Source: Glycine soja
Taxonomy: Eukaryota > Streptophyta > Magnoliopsida > Fabales > Fabaceae
NCBI RefSeq assembly: GCF_004193775.1
Contig: NC_041018.1
Location: 40,466,677 to 40,530,676, forward strand
Length of the DNA: 64,000 nt
Reading direction: 5' to 3'
Made by a program: the position numbers and the translations under genes. Each line of letters opens with the position of its first letter. Within the stretch, counting starts at the first letter, position 1. Shown here in pieces: positions 1 through 12,180 of this stretch. The notes beneath the pieces are model-generated. The model searched no databases and had not been told where the DNA came from. It worked only from the letters and a program-made list of their open reading frames with translations.

Positions 1-808
1 ACATACCAAAGGTACAATGATTATGGGACTAAACAACCTGATAAAAAAAGAAGAATCTCAAACAGATTTATTAATAATTTATAATAATAAAAAAAAAACT
101 AAAGCTGTTGCTTTTAACGCTGCTTTAAACATAGACCATGAACTTAGAATAAAAAGGGAAAGCAAGTCAACACTGACGAATGACATATGTGTACCTTGTC
201 AAATTTCCCCACGTCTTACTAAACCCAAGGAAGATATTGACGAAAGAAGAAACAATTAGAGATCCTTGAATTGTTCTGATTGTGTAGGTAAACCTCTACA
301 AATGCCAGTGTGATAATTAAAAGTTTGATTCACCAGTTTCATGTTAGAGAAAGTGATTCAGTTAACAATTAACAAGACAAGCATACATCATCCAAACTCA
401 ACTGAGGACGTGTTCAGTTTAAGGGAAAAGCAATAAGATCCCAGAACAAACATTTGAATTATACCAACCATAAGATAAATAACGCCTAAACAAAGAGAAG
501 AAGTTGCATTCAAACAAACAAAAGAAAAAGAAAGAAAGATTCTGCTAGCAAGTTCCTTAAGTCCACTGCTTAAAAAATCAATAAATAGAAAGGTTTTATT
601 GGTAACATGGTAGGAGTGCATCAGTAACAATAAAAGCCATACATTCCAATAAAAACTTTCAACTCTTGATTCCTTAACCAAGCATCCTTAAGGCACTCCT
701 TAGCATTTAGTTCCCAAGAAATAAAGGTATAAAGAAGATCATCTTGAATATCCTAGTAGTAGTACAATTCAATTCAGCAAAAGTAAGTTCCATCAGCAAT
801 TACATGCA

Positions 809-949
809 TGTTTGGATTAAAGTTTACAAATGTAAGTTCGAATGAACTTCATTTTGCAAATTGAGTTTGCAAAAGCAACTCTCCTTTTACTTCCACTTCA
901 AACTGAGGCAAAACTCAGTCTACAATTGGACACTACTGAAAACCAAACA
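809..949. mobile_element. Short TGTTTGG/CCAAACA-ended MITE, copy 1
   Basis: A stretch of about 141 bp begins TGTTTGGATTAAAGT and ends with its imperfect inverse ACTGAAAACCAAACA (about 12 of 15 positions pair). It has no coding capacity. Its middle shares an AAAAGCAACTCTCC-like block with the element at 9420-9538. At least three more stretches in the window have the same end motif. A non-autonomous DNA transposon is the likely identity. No clean target-site duplication was seen at this copy. Confidence 0.4.
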
Positions 950-967
950 GGGGGCTTTTTCAGTTTT

Positions 968-1113
968 ACTATTTGAATGAACGTTAGGAGATATAAGGTG
1001 GGTTGGATGGTTAAGGGAAAAGGGAAGAGGGGAAAGGTTGCGGTTTTTGATCCCTTCACTAACATTCTAACAAACTAACATTTGCTGATAAAAAAAAAAA
1101 AACTATTTGAATG
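968..1113 (+). mobile_element. SINE with A-tail and 12-bp target-site duplication
   Basis: The body (980-1101) is about 122 bp and ends in a run of A (from 1090). It is flanked by a perfect 12-bp direct repeat, ACTATTTGAATG, at 968-979 and 1102-1113, the hallmark of target-primed reverse transcription. The 5' part carries a tRNA-like box A (TGGGTTGGATGG) and, about 35 bp on, a weak box B (GGTTTTTGATCC), suggesting a tRNA-derived SINE transcribed by RNA polymerase III. It sits in an intron of the NAT gene, in the opposite orientation to it. Confidence 0.7.
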
Positions 1114-1209
1114 GACATTCTTGTAACAACAAAGAGTTAAAAAAAAGTACGTATATCATAAAAAAAAGTTGCAAGTTAGAAGCTACTACTATTAGCAACA
1201 TAAACAAAC

Positions 1210-2134
1210 CTCATGCTCAGAAGGGAATGTCCTGTCTGTGTAATCATTGATTATGGACAACACCGGAAGTAAAAAAGCAAATGATCCACCCATCACTGTT
1301 GGAAGCCTCGACCCAAACCAAGTCTGAAGCAGTGTGTTCACCCCAGACATAAACAACAATGATTGAATCACACGAGCCTTGTCACCCTATCCAAAAATTG
1401 CAAAGTTTGACACTGTTATTCCATAATTTATACTATAGCAAGGAGAATAGTAGTATAATCTATATTCTATATCATAAATTAGAAATTTCACTTACATGGT
1501 CCCCACCCATTGCAGGAACCAGTGTGGTTGCAATCAGAACCGTTGTTCCAAGCATCACAATGTAATGCTGAAAACCCAGTAGAAGTGCTACCGCTGCCAA
1601 AAAAAAAAAATTATGCAATCAAAAGTTGAAGCTTTAAGATGCATGCGGCATCATATTCATAAAGATTGAATCCGAGAATTAAATTAATTCTTTTTCACAT
1701 AAAAGATTCACACAACTGACAAGAGCAAAAAACAAAGGACCTTTTTTTTTTCTTAAGAGAATAAAATCAGAGTGGAATAAAGGTAACAAAAAAGCAATCT
1801 GCAAACAAACCAAGTTACATATATAGAGACACACGAAACTGAGTTTAAAAAAAAAAATAATTACAACACGAGATTCCTAACTGCTTTTCACATCAAAGAT
1901 AACTTTTTTTTTCATCTTATAATAACACACAAAAAATAATTATAAAAAAAAAAGTGGGAAAGGTGAGAGGGACTAACGCCATAAAGGATTTGAGTGGATG
2001 CAATAGTGAAGCTGCGAGAGTTGTTCAGTTGGATTCCAAACGGGGCCTCTAGAAAGTGCTAGATTTGGCGGTGGTGGACCTGCCGGAGGTGCCTGAACCG
2101 GTGGCGGTGCATGGTGGTGGTGCTCTTCACCCAT
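1210..2134 (-). CDS. NAT: Nucleobase-ascorbate transporter, NAT3/NAT4-like (5' part, three exons)
   Basis: The first three coding exons are 1978-2134, 1496-1593 and 1210-1386; joins are GT-AG and in frame. The start is the ATG at 2134, which opens a His/Pro-rich N-terminus (MGEEHHHHAPPP). Downstream comes EQLSQLHYCIHSNP, then FQHYIVMLGTTVLIATTLVP, GDKARVIQSLLFMSGVNTLL and QTWFGSRLPTVMGGSFAF, which are signature stretches of the NAT/NCS2 family (membrane permeases for purines, uracil or, in animals, ascorbate). The YCIHSNPSW-type N-terminus with a Pro-rich head is like Arabidopsis NAT3/NAT4 rather than NAT1/2. Here the motif reads SNPLW. The QH motif and the first transmembrane spans are present; the remaining two thirds lie left of the window. 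Family membership is seen in the sequence; substrate is not known. Confidence 0.9.
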
Positions 2135-2291
2135 CTTATTTTTTTCTCGAACAGTGTGAAAACTGAAAAGAAAGAGAGTTTTTGTTTGTGTTGTGTTGTG
2201 TGTACTGAAAAAGTAGAGAAATCAGAAGGAAGCAAACAAGGCTTTTGAAAGAATGGGATGGCTAGCTTTGAAAGGAAAGTAAAGTAAATAT

Positions 2292-2299
2292 TATTTATA
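2292..2299 (-). promoter_or_regulatory. Probable TATA box of the NAT gene
   Basis: On the minus strand this reads TATAAATA, about 160 bp upstream of the NAT start codon at 2134, which leaves room for a 5' leader of about 130 bp. The match and spacing are good for a plant TATA box, but no transcript data were available. Confidence 0.5.
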
Positions 2300-4064
2300 A
2301 GGGGCTTATAATAATTAATTAACAATTAAGTAATTAACAAGAGTTGTTTCATTTCCAGAAAAGTACAAGGAAATTGTGAGGAAGGAGTTATTAAGTTGCG
2401 TTTTATGGTTGTCGTGTTCCGAGGTTTTTCATTTTGAATTGATGGAGTTAATGTGAAAGTATGGGTTTGAACGTGTGGATCTGATCTGCAGTGTTTTTGT
2501 TTTCCTTTTTAAAAAAAACATTTTTTTTAGTAAATGTTTGAATTAAATAAGATTATTATAAATGATAAAATACAGTTATATAATTAGAATTTAAATTTAA
2601 GATTTATAATTAAATTGAACAATTCATAATCTATATTAATTGATCCTTGTTTGATGAGATATGCAGTAGTGTTTTACTTAGTCTTGGAGTTGTTCAAACC
2701 TCCTCACACACTTTGCATTCTACTTGTTCCAAATTACCATTTTGCCATTCTCTGTTCCAAATTTGCAATGTACTTAGCATACAGTCACTTATTGAACTCA
2801 GTGGTCAGCATGTATTTCATGCCTGAACGGTTCTGGTCCACGCTTCTTCTTCACAACGCCACAAAACAGTCAAGAACAACGTAAAGAGACAGGTAGTGAG
2901 CAATGATAACTACTACTCTTGGTCAAATTTCGAAATATCATCTCAAGGTTTTGGTCATTTGGAACTATTATCTGAATTATAGTTATTTATTAGACACTTC
3001 ATCTCTTAAAAAAGTTAATGGAATGCTAATTTACTTGTCGATAAGTTAATGGAATGCTAATTTACTTGTCGATATCGAATTAGACACAGACACATGTTGG
3101 ACACATGTTGAACACCCGGACACGACAAAGGGATGAAATATTCAAACTTGATAGATAATTACTTTAGAACCTAATCTTACTTAAAGTATATTTTTAGTAT
3201 GTATTTAAGAATGTGTTATGTAATAATCAAAGTCAAAGTATGTTACTAAAAATAGAGTCGTATTTGTTTGTTGAGTTTTCTTCTCTCTTCAAGATTTTTA
3301 GAGTAAATTGTTGAAAAATATATTATTGTCTTCGTTTTTACCATTTTTGGCAGCGATGGATTCAAGGGTTAAAGTTCGGTCTCGATTCCCTCAAACTCAA
3401 TTTCCTCACATTTTATATATCCAACCAAATTACACTAATATCTCTTAAGTTTATGTAAAGCAGGTATTTGTTAATTATTATATTCACCTCTCTTAATGCA
3501 ATGTTAGTGATTTAAGAAATGTTGGTATAATATTTTTAAACATATAAAAAAGTGTTAGTTTATTATTATAGAAAATAAAAAATATATATACTAAAAAAAT
3601 TAGTTATTTAATTCTTTTTTATTGTTGTTGAATCTTAAATTATAGAAATAATATAAAATAATTTAACAATTGAATTGATTAAATACACACATGAAGATGG
3701 ACCAAGTTACCGGTATAATTTTAGAAGTGTATCATAATTCATTGATTTTATTATCATCTAATAACCATAATAAATTGTATAAAAAATCTAATTTTGATTT
3801 AATCCAAAGTTTTGTCAATCTCAATCCTTTATTTAATTTATCATGAGGATTCCAACAAAATTGTTACTATCAATGATGGTGGTAATGACCACACAATGGT
3901 GATTGATAAGAATACTAATGATAATAATAGAGACAACAATGACGATAGTGATTAATTAAATAAAGAGTTAACAACATTAACTTTTATATTAAATAAAAGA
4001 TTAAATTGTAATTTTTTTTCTCATTTTTAAATCAAGGCATTTAATTTCTTTATTTTTTAACGCT
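2300..4064. other. Intergenic, no gene seen
   Basis: This is AT-rich intergenic sequence upstream of the NAT gene. It includes a perfect 31-bp tandem duplication (3012-3073, listed separately). Short open frames here, such as 2651-2884 on the plus strand, have no recognisable domain or codon character. Confidence 0.6.
3012..3073. repeat. Perfect 31-bp tandem duplication
   Basis: The 31-bp unit at 3012-3042 starts AAGTTAATGGAATGC and is followed without a gap by an identical copy at 3043-3073. The identity suggests a recent slippage or repair event. No gene is involved. Confidence 0.9.
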
Positions 4065-4950
4065 TGAAAAAAGATTAAATCAAGTAAAAAAATAAAAAAA
4101 TATTTTAATAAGAATTAAACTCATGATTCTTTATTCATAAATAAGAGAATAAATTACTAACATACTTGATTTGTTTAGTTAACTACATTAACATTGTTTT
4201 CTATATATCATTAGTTAAGAGTTATTAGTTTTTTTTCAAATTATCAAAATTGATAAATATTTAATATAAAAATATCTTTAATTTTATTTTATATCATTTT
4301 ATATATTTTAATTTTGAATAGTTTACGTATTTTTATTTTTTACCAATTTTTAATTAAATTTTATAAATTAATATGTAAATTATTTATATAATTTTTTGTA
4401 AATTTATTTTAATATATATTATTTTTACTCTAATTATTTACGTAAAATTAAAAAAATTATATATTAAATATTTTTAGTTTATAAATTTTGTTAATGTGCA
4501 TAAAAAATAATGTTAATATAGTTAATTAAAAAAAACAAATTTTTATTATCTTATCTATGAATAATTTTATGTAAATAATTAGAATAAAAATAATATATGT
4601 ATTAAAATCAATTTAAAAAATCATGAAATAATTTACATATTAATTTATGAAATTTAATTTAAAATTGGTAAAATAAAAATAGAATATGTAAACTATTCAA
4701 AATAAAAACATATAAATGATATAAAATAAAATTAAAATTTTTATATATTAAATATTTTTTAATTTATAAATTTTTATAATTTGAGAAAACTTAATAACTC
4801 TAGACTAATGATACATAAAAAATAATTAATATAATTAACTAAACAAAACAAGTATATTAGTGATTTATTGCCATATCTATAAATAAAGAGTCATGGGTTC
4901 AATATTTATTAAGATATTTTTAATTTTTCACTTTATTTAATTCTTTTTCA
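4065..4950. repeat. Large AT-rich fold-back element (inverted repeat arms of about 390 bp)
   Basis: The left arm (about 4065-4450) and right arm (about 4560-4950) are imperfect inverse copies. Landmarks pair in order: GAATAGTTTACGTATT near 4316 with its inverse near 4690, TATGTAAATTATTT near 4370 with its inverse near 4627, and the CATGATTC / GAGTCATGGG ends. The centre (about 4455-4560) resembles a deleted direct copy of 4738-4890, so the structure is nested. It has no coding capacity. It is most likely a fold-back or MITE-type DNA element, or a head-to-head repeat. The arm edges are judged by eye and may be off by tens of bases. Confidence 0.65.
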
Positions 4951-5470
4951 CATAAACGTCATGTCAAGTCACAAAATTATTTATTTTGAAAAATAGAAAA
5001 ACTAAATATTTTGATTTAGAAATAGAAAAACTAAAATTGGGGATTTAAAATTATAGAAGGATCAAAATTATAATTTAAACTAAATAAAAATATATAAATG
5101 AGATTTTTTATTAAAGTTTTTAAATCCTTAATAAGTGAAATGAGCACAACACTTTTAAAGTTATGATGATGTAATTTAATCCTCATATATGAGTGTGTAT
5201 TACAACAAATATTTTTTATCTTTACTTTTTATTTTTCTTTTTATTTAATATTTTTTTACATAAGTATTATGTCAGTCACAAAATTATTTATTTTGAAAAA
5301 TAAAATAACTAAATATCTTGATTTAGAATAAAATAAATTAAAATCACAAATTTTAAATTATAAAAGAATTAAAATTATAATTTAACCTAAATAAAAATAT
5401 ATGAATAAGACTTTCTATTAAAATTTATTAGTCATTAACAAATGAGATGAGCACAACACTTAAGACTTAT
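4925..5470. repeat. Diverged direct duplication of about 245 bp
   Basis: The segment 4925-5170 recurs in the same orientation at about 5226-5470. Shared landmarks in order are TCACAAAATTATTTATTTTG, a TTGATTTAGAA block, AAAATTATAATTTAA and TGAGATGAGCACAACACTT (TGAAATGAGC in copy 1). The first copy overlaps the outer end of the fold-back element, so the duplicated unit is probably part of the same repeat family. Divergence is moderate, indicating an old event. Confidence 0.7.
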
Positions 5471-8400
5471 GATAAAGTATCTCAGTCAAGACTTAAAGTT
5501 TTGAACCTCTCACGACATATTTAAGAACTAAACTCCAGCCATTTGGAACTAACCATTATTGGTGTGTTACGACCATTGTTAATTGAGTAAAAAAATATTT
5601 AAAAACCAAACAAATAACTAACAAAATTATTATAAGTTTTTAGAATCTAATACAAATCTTAATTATCTGTTATTAGATATTACGAAAAGCTAAATGTAGC
5701 CTTTGAGTTAATGGAAGGCTATCTAACAAAGTAATTTATCTTCTGTAAAAAAACAAAGTAATTTATCTTTGTCGAAAAAAAAGAAGTAATTTATCCATTT
5801 CCTGAATTCAAGAATCAATGATTGATGCACCCCATTGAAAAGCAACTTGTCCTAAGGAATAATGATAGTAAAACTTTATTCGAATCTTGATATATATACA
5901 CAACATTTCCTTTTTCGAATTATACTTTTACAACAAAACTTTTGGTCTAAATTACTCACAGTATTTTAAGTTTGAATTTATCAGCTGTTGTTACGAAGTT
6001 TACGAAATTATAATAGCACATTTTTTAATAATTCAATAACACAAAATATTTAGAGTTTGAATGATAGTGATTACTGAAACTAGAAGTTGTTGTCTTAACT
6101 AATATTTTTATTCTAAATTTTGAATATATAATTGTGTTAAATATTTAGATAGTCATCATCTATGATAATATTTAATTCGAGAAATATTGTCTCATGCGAG
6201 AAATATCTATAATTTATACAAAAAATGAGATATCAATTTATGGTATTTTTTAAAATATTTTTAATCTTAAATTTCATTTTTAAATGCTATTTTACCTTTC
6301 AGTGGCATGTGGAACAGAAAAAAATAATTCTTAATTTAATCAATTGTCTGAGAATGAAATTCTTGATAACAAAGATTCTTTAAAAAAATATATGAAATAT
6401 ATTTATTCAATGCCCACTTTTTTTGGAAATAATATTTTTGTTTCTAATAAAAATTTATTATTGCGAGACAAATTTACTTTTACAAATGAAAGTAAAAAAT
6501 TAAAGTTTTTTTCACCTGTTTTTAAATTAACATTTATAAAAACCTCTAGATTCATATTTTAATAATCATGAAACTTTTTTATTCTTATGTTACTTCTTGA
6601 GAAATGTTAAAACATTTACTATATCAAACGCTATCTTAACCTTAGTCAAATTTTTTTATATATATTGAATTCTTTCACAAATATATCCTATTATAATTTT
6701 GAGTATATTTGAGCATTTTGCTTGTCAACATCTTAAATATGCCTATAATATGATAGATCAATTTGAACTTTTTTAGCTATACTTTTCTCAAAAGCATTTT
6801 TATAATTTGCCTTATGACAAGTAATTAGACTTGGATCACTTGAGATAATGCTGTTAAAAAAAAAGAACTTTTTTTATAATGTAAAAAAAACTTGAGATAA
6901 TGAATATCATAACTTTTCACTTGGTAACACTTAATATTAACTCCTCTAAAAAAAACACTTAATATTAATTTATAATGAAAGATGTTGAGTCCTTGGACCA
7001 AAAGTAAAGAGGTAAATCGTGGATGAAATTCAGTTTACGTTTTAAAAATTAATCGGTACAGTTAACACTTTTTTTCGTTCATGTCGATGATTTTAGTTAG
7101 GTAGGTCCATTTCCTAATATGAGATTTGTGCTATTAATCAACTTATTCAGATCTTAATCAAGAATGCAATTAATCTCCAACCAAACAAAGTGCACCAGTC
7201 ATTAATACGATAGAAATCAAACAATCAGGCCAACTTTTTCAAAAGATTTTATCGCAAAAGCTTGCCATATTTGTTGTTTTGGTAGACAAAACAAAACACC
7301 AATCAATTAAAGCATTATCTGATGTACCAGTTGCATCCTACCTCACAAACTAACGTTTCATCATACAACATTCCTACAACTTTAATCATTTCTCTTATCT
7401 TATTTCTTGGAGAAAATTAATTTCTCCTATCTTCTTGTCACACCTGCGCAATCCAAGATCTCTACCGGAAAAAAAAAAAGAAAAAGAAATGAAAGAGTTT
7501 TGAGTTTATCAATAAAGGAGTACTTTGCATGCCCATAATCATAATCATGCATTAGGTGTCCCTCTAAAGGCCGGAATTAATCCAAATTATATGATTCAAT
7601 TGTCTTGTTTAAATTAAAGTTGCACCAGATTTTTTTTTTCGGTTCCTCCACATATGAATCAAATATGATCAAATTGTTTTTCAAGGAAATAAATTATCAT
7701 TTTTTATTAAAATGAATTAGATTAATTATAATAAATAATAAATATTTGTTATATTTGATTACTTGTTAATTTTTATTGGTTATGTGTAAGGATGAGATGT
7801 TAGGTTTGTGCCCAAGAATATCTCTTAACAATTTGTTTGAACCAAAGCTTTCAGAAAGAAATTTAATTTTTAAATGCATTTACAATATATTATATACTAA
7901 AGTAATTTGGTTAGATATTAAATTTGTGGCTTTTTTTTAATCAAGACATTCTCGATTTTTTTTTATCTTTTATTCTTTAGACGTGTATTTCACGTATTAT
8001 TTCTACTAGTAGTAAAAAGAACTCAATAATATATAATAGAGTGTATTAAAAAAATGTTAGAAAATGTATCACTGATAATACTCTTTTAATCATTTTATTA
8101 CATTATCCTTTGTCTAACATTTCTAATAAAAACTAATGAAGAAATTAAAGTTTGCCGATAAAATAAAAAACATTACCATAAATGCACATGCAGTGGTAAT
8201 TTGATGGCAAGATAGAGGACATGAAAGGAAATTGAGAGTGGTCATGCTGAGGCAGAAAGTACGTGTAGGATTTAAAATGTCGAGCCATCACGTGGAAACC
8301 ATGTGATCCGTGGGGACTTGGGACTACAAAATGCCCAGTTATGTGTGATATACAGTATAGTAATAGTACACTCTATTTTTCCCAAATTACATTCAGATTT

Positions 8401-9419
8401 GTAATGTCAATGCCATAAGGCACCCACCTTAACCGGCCAATATGTACCTGAACCTGCTGTAGCTCTTTTGTTTATTACTAAGTTATGATCTGAATTGAAA
8501 AGTTGAAATCAAACAAACCCCACACAATATCTTTGCAGCACCAAGTTATAAATTGAAATTTACAAAAAATCTCATAATAATATTAGTTTGAAATTATTCC
8601 CGTCAAAAACAAAATAAAGAATACAAATCTTTTGATTAAGAAATACAAAACACAATCATATTTATTTCAACCATTGTTTAATAGTAATGTAAAAAATGTA
8701 TATAATTAACCAATAAAAAAATTGTCATATATAATAAGTAATTTAATTGATTTTTTTAATTATTATCTTAAAAGTCATCTTTAATATAGTTTTTAATTAG
8801 TTTACAATGTAAAATTTATTTTCACGGTTTGTGCATATAAATTAAATTTATTATTATTTTTACTAATTTTATCCTTTTTAAAATATTTTTTATTTTATTA
8901 TGATCAGTTTGATCCATGACCCTAAGGAGGCAACTAGCTAAATTCTCAGTAGCCCTACCACAGAAGCTATTTTGGATGTTAATTATTTGGTTGTTTGGAT
9001 GAGTACCAATCAAGGATGGGATTGAAGTCTTGGTGGCATGTACATTATGTACTTCCAGTAGAAGCCATACTCAGTATTCTGATGATATATATGGGTCGAG
9101 TCATTATTATATTAAAACACTGTGTGGAAGGGAAAACCCTCTAATTCAACTCTTACAAGAAAATAACATTATTATAATTTCTCATACATATTAATTTTCT
9201 GTTTTCAAATGCTCAAATATTTTAAAAGAAAATTGTATAATATTGTTGTGGTAGGCCTCCAGAAACAAAAAGAAAAAAACATCGCGGGGATAATTATGAA
9301 ATCCTTAAAATGGTCTATGCATATAGCAGATTTTCCTTTGTCAAAAAATAAAATAAAATCCAGGTCTATGCATGTAGCAAAAATATGCAAATCTTATCAT
9401 TTTTACATTACTGTTTATT
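5471..9419. other. Intergenic, no gene seen
   Basis: This is AT-rich sequence with only short, low-complexity open frames (for example 6344-6562 plus and 8822-9013 minus) that match nothing I recognise and lack codon character. I see no repeat with clear borders here. Confidence 0.55.
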
Positions 9420-9538
9420 AGTATGCTTGGATAACCGGTTGTTTGCATGCAGCAAACGTAAGTTACAAGAAGCAACTCCTATACTTTTGCCTCAGATGTA
9501 AGTTAGGAGGTCCTTGAACTGGTTTTCAAACATGCACT
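9420..9538. mobile_element. Short TGTTTGG/CCAAACA-like MITE, copy 2
   Basis: An element of about 119 bp with imperfect terminal inverted repeats of about 21 bp: the left end is AGTATGCTTGGATAACCGG and the inverse of the right end is AGTGCATGTTTGAAAACCAG. The middle block AGAAGCAACTCCTATACTTT parallels copy 1 (809-949). It is non-coding and probably a non-autonomous DNA transposon. Confidence 0.45.
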
Positions 9539-10217
9539 ATATTTGATTATAAATGTTCTGACCGTAACCATTTAAAACTTTCTTAGCTGTGTTGCATTTG
9601 TTTTCTTGGAAATATGAATGCCTAAAGTAAGTTCTTGGACCGTGTAGCAATTGCGAGAAGCAATGCAGCTGGTACATCAACATGTTTCCTTTAACGACAA
9701 CTTTGGACCCTGGAGCATGTGTAAGAGAGTAAAACATCATTTTTGTCTTTAAAAAATTCGTAGTTGATTACCATTTTTTTTTGTTCTTGAAAAATGAAAA
9801 GGTCAATATTAATCAATTCAGTCGTCTTTTGACATATATAAGAACTAAATTGATCCACATTTTAATCTTAAGTAAGAAAAATAAAATAGTAGTTTTCATC
9901 ATTCAGGAATGACTAATCTTTCAGTTCATGAGTGAAAAATGGTATTTCACTAAGGAAGCAAAATTCCTACAATGCATGCTCTAACCCATTGGGATGGCAA
10001 ATGGATAAAGGTTAGATAAGATATTAGATATTCATCTTCATAATCGTATCTGAAAAAAAAAAAAGTCTTCATCTCTGACTCTATCTCCAAATTCATATAT
10101 ACTCAATTAACAAATTTAACCTTTTATTCTTGTACCTTTTGAGTACTTAAATACGTGCCCAAGCATTAGGCATCTGTGACAATCAGATTTCCTTATAGCA
10201 GGTTCTTGTTTTTTACG

Positions 10218-10390
10218 ACAACAACAACAACGCCTTATCCCACTAGGTGGGGTCGGCTACATGGATCAACTTCCACCATAATGTTCTATCAAGTACCATG
10301 CTTCTATCCAAATCATTAATTTCAAAATCCTTTTTTATAACCTCTCTTATAGTCTTTTTGGGTCTTCCTTTGCCTCGAATTGTTTTAATA
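10218..10390 (-). mobile_element. 5'-truncated RTE-type LINE, 3' end only
   Basis: Read on the minus strand, this encodes a peptide running GRPKKTIREVIKKDFEIND ... RTLWWKLIHVADPT, the typical C-terminal tail found after the reverse transcriptase of plant RTE-like non-LTR retrotransposons. The minus-strand sequence then continues CCCACCTAGTGGGATAAGG and ends in a TTG-repeat tail (the ACAACAACAACAACG run near 10218). Only the last part of the element survives, as expected from 5' truncation on insertion. The left terminus is clear; the 5' break is near 10390. Confidence 0.75.
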
Positions 10391-12178
10391 CCAAAACAAA
10401 TTACTACATATAAAAATGGCAAAAAAATATTCAATAAAAAATACACTTAACTGTATTTAAAAAAATTCAAAGATACGTCAAACCTTAGTTATAAAAATGA
10501 TAACAAAACTTAACCCAATTAATGCCTAACATAATAAAGGAATTAACTACAATACATATCGTAACGTTTTAACACTAAAAAAACAATAAGCAACATGAAC
10601 CAAACTATTCATAAACAACATGAATAATATATCTTTGTTGCTGAATGTTTTTATAAATTTGTATAAAAATATATAAAAAATTATATTAAATTATATTGTG
10701 TCGGTATGGGACAGACGGATATATATTAAAGTATCCAAAACCTGCAATCATTCCTACTGTTTTCTCTATTTGAATAAATACTTGAACCCAAACTCATCTT
10801 ATATATGGGGCAAGCAATTTCCTTTTCCAATGTGCATAATTATTTGAAGTACCGATCAAGTCCAAATTCAATTGTCATCTCTAGCTTCCTTCCTATGGGT
10901 ACTTAGCAACATATTCATGAACACATTTGGCTCAGTTTCAAACCTCTATAACAAGCACCACCAAGGACTCCAACATCACCGGGGTTTAAAGTTCTTGGTC
11001 CCTCTCTCATAATCATCCTTTGATGTTCAAATTCCCAATCCCTTTGTATGACCTTTTTTTATCCTACTTGCTCGAAAAATCATGGGAATCCAATCTAAAA
11101 TTTGATGCCTTAAGATTTGATTCACTCGGCTATTTCCAATTATCCATGGCCAATTGCTGGGATAGTAGAAAGGACAAAATTTAAATACAATTTCAGAAGT
11201 ACTTTTAATATTGTTCTTTAATAGTAAGAATTAGAGTTTCACATATGTAATCTATGTTGAAATTTAATGGAAACTTTTATTATACAGATGAACAAAGTAA
11301 AACTTAATTTTGATTGAAGAAAAGTATTAAAAATAACATTGGTAAAAAAAATTAAAAATACCTATGAAACTGCATTTAAGTTTTATCCTTGTAGAAACTA
11401 ACTGCAAGTCTTTGGCTATCCAACACAATACGCTAAGGCAGATATTGGAAAGCCTTTGCCAACAAGTATGTTTTGGCTGGGTTTCCATTATGGTATATTT
11501 GGTTGGTGTTGTGGAGTTTTTTTTAATGCAGAGTTCAGCAAAAATGAATTCACTACGCACAACAATTCCTTGGCGTTTAGTGGCATTTGATTACACTACT
11601 TACGGATGGTTGGTGTCAGTGATAAGCATTGTGAACTGTGATTACTTGTTATGTGCCTCTTGGTAAAGAGGGTGGAAGACAACTCCCAAACGTTTAGAAC
11701 TTAAGATTAATATGCCTCCAAGATGTTCACTGTCATGTAAATTGTTTACATTGCATCAGTTTACTTTGTAGTTGCAAAATTTGCCAAAGTATCAAGACAG
11801 TAGTTTTCTTTAAATGCTAACTTCATATCATTATACATGTGCGGATGTGTCACCTCTAAAAGAAAAAAGAATCGTGGGAAATAAATAAATGTCATCTTTT
11901 GTTTATTTTTCTAAAAATAAATAAATAAATAAATCCTTCTGCTATGAAACAACAATGATCATCATTAACTGAAAAGTACGTGGTTATGACTCAAACCCCA
12001 TGCAATGCTTGAATTGTATAGATTATAATTATAATATGCACATATCCGGGTGCTAAAGTTCAAAAATAGAGGTCTAGCATATAGAAAATAATCATGCTGA
12101 AATTGTTGGTAAATAGTTGCAACTTCCGGTGCCATTGAATTAGGATATATTACATCGAGATCTTTCAAGTTAGCTCTG
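10391..12178. other. Intergenic, no gene recognised
   Basis: AT-rich sequence. Overlapping open frames occur on both strands around 11327-11666 (up to 100 codons), but neither translation shows a domain I know, and frames open on both strands at once are usually spurious. No bounded repeat was identified. Confidence 0.45.
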
Positions 12179-12180
12179 TA

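Larger units (their letters stand above)
1..1209. other. Intron 3 of the NAT gene, no coding sequence seen
   Basis: This stretch lies 3' of the third coding exon of the minus-strand nucleobase-ascorbate transporter gene, whose donor site (GT on the minus strand at 1209-1208) opens an intron. I could not find the next expected exon of the family in either frame set, so the intron probably runs off the window. It holds two small mobile elements, listed separately, and otherwise ordinary AT-rich sequence. Confidence 0.55.

Noticed and set aside
388..681. 97-codon minus-strand frame in the NAT intron
   Set aside because: It does not match the next expected NAT exon and shows no domain; hydrophobic low-complexity translations are common in AT-rich DNA.
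3340..3400. SINE-like or tRNA-like boxes (TGGCAGCGATGG and GGTCTCGATTCCC)
   Set aside because: No A-tail, no target duplication and the second box has an extra base; too weak to call.
11327..11666. Overlapping frames of 77 and 100 codons on opposite strands
   Set aside because: No recognisable domain on either strand, and both being open suggests composition and not coding.
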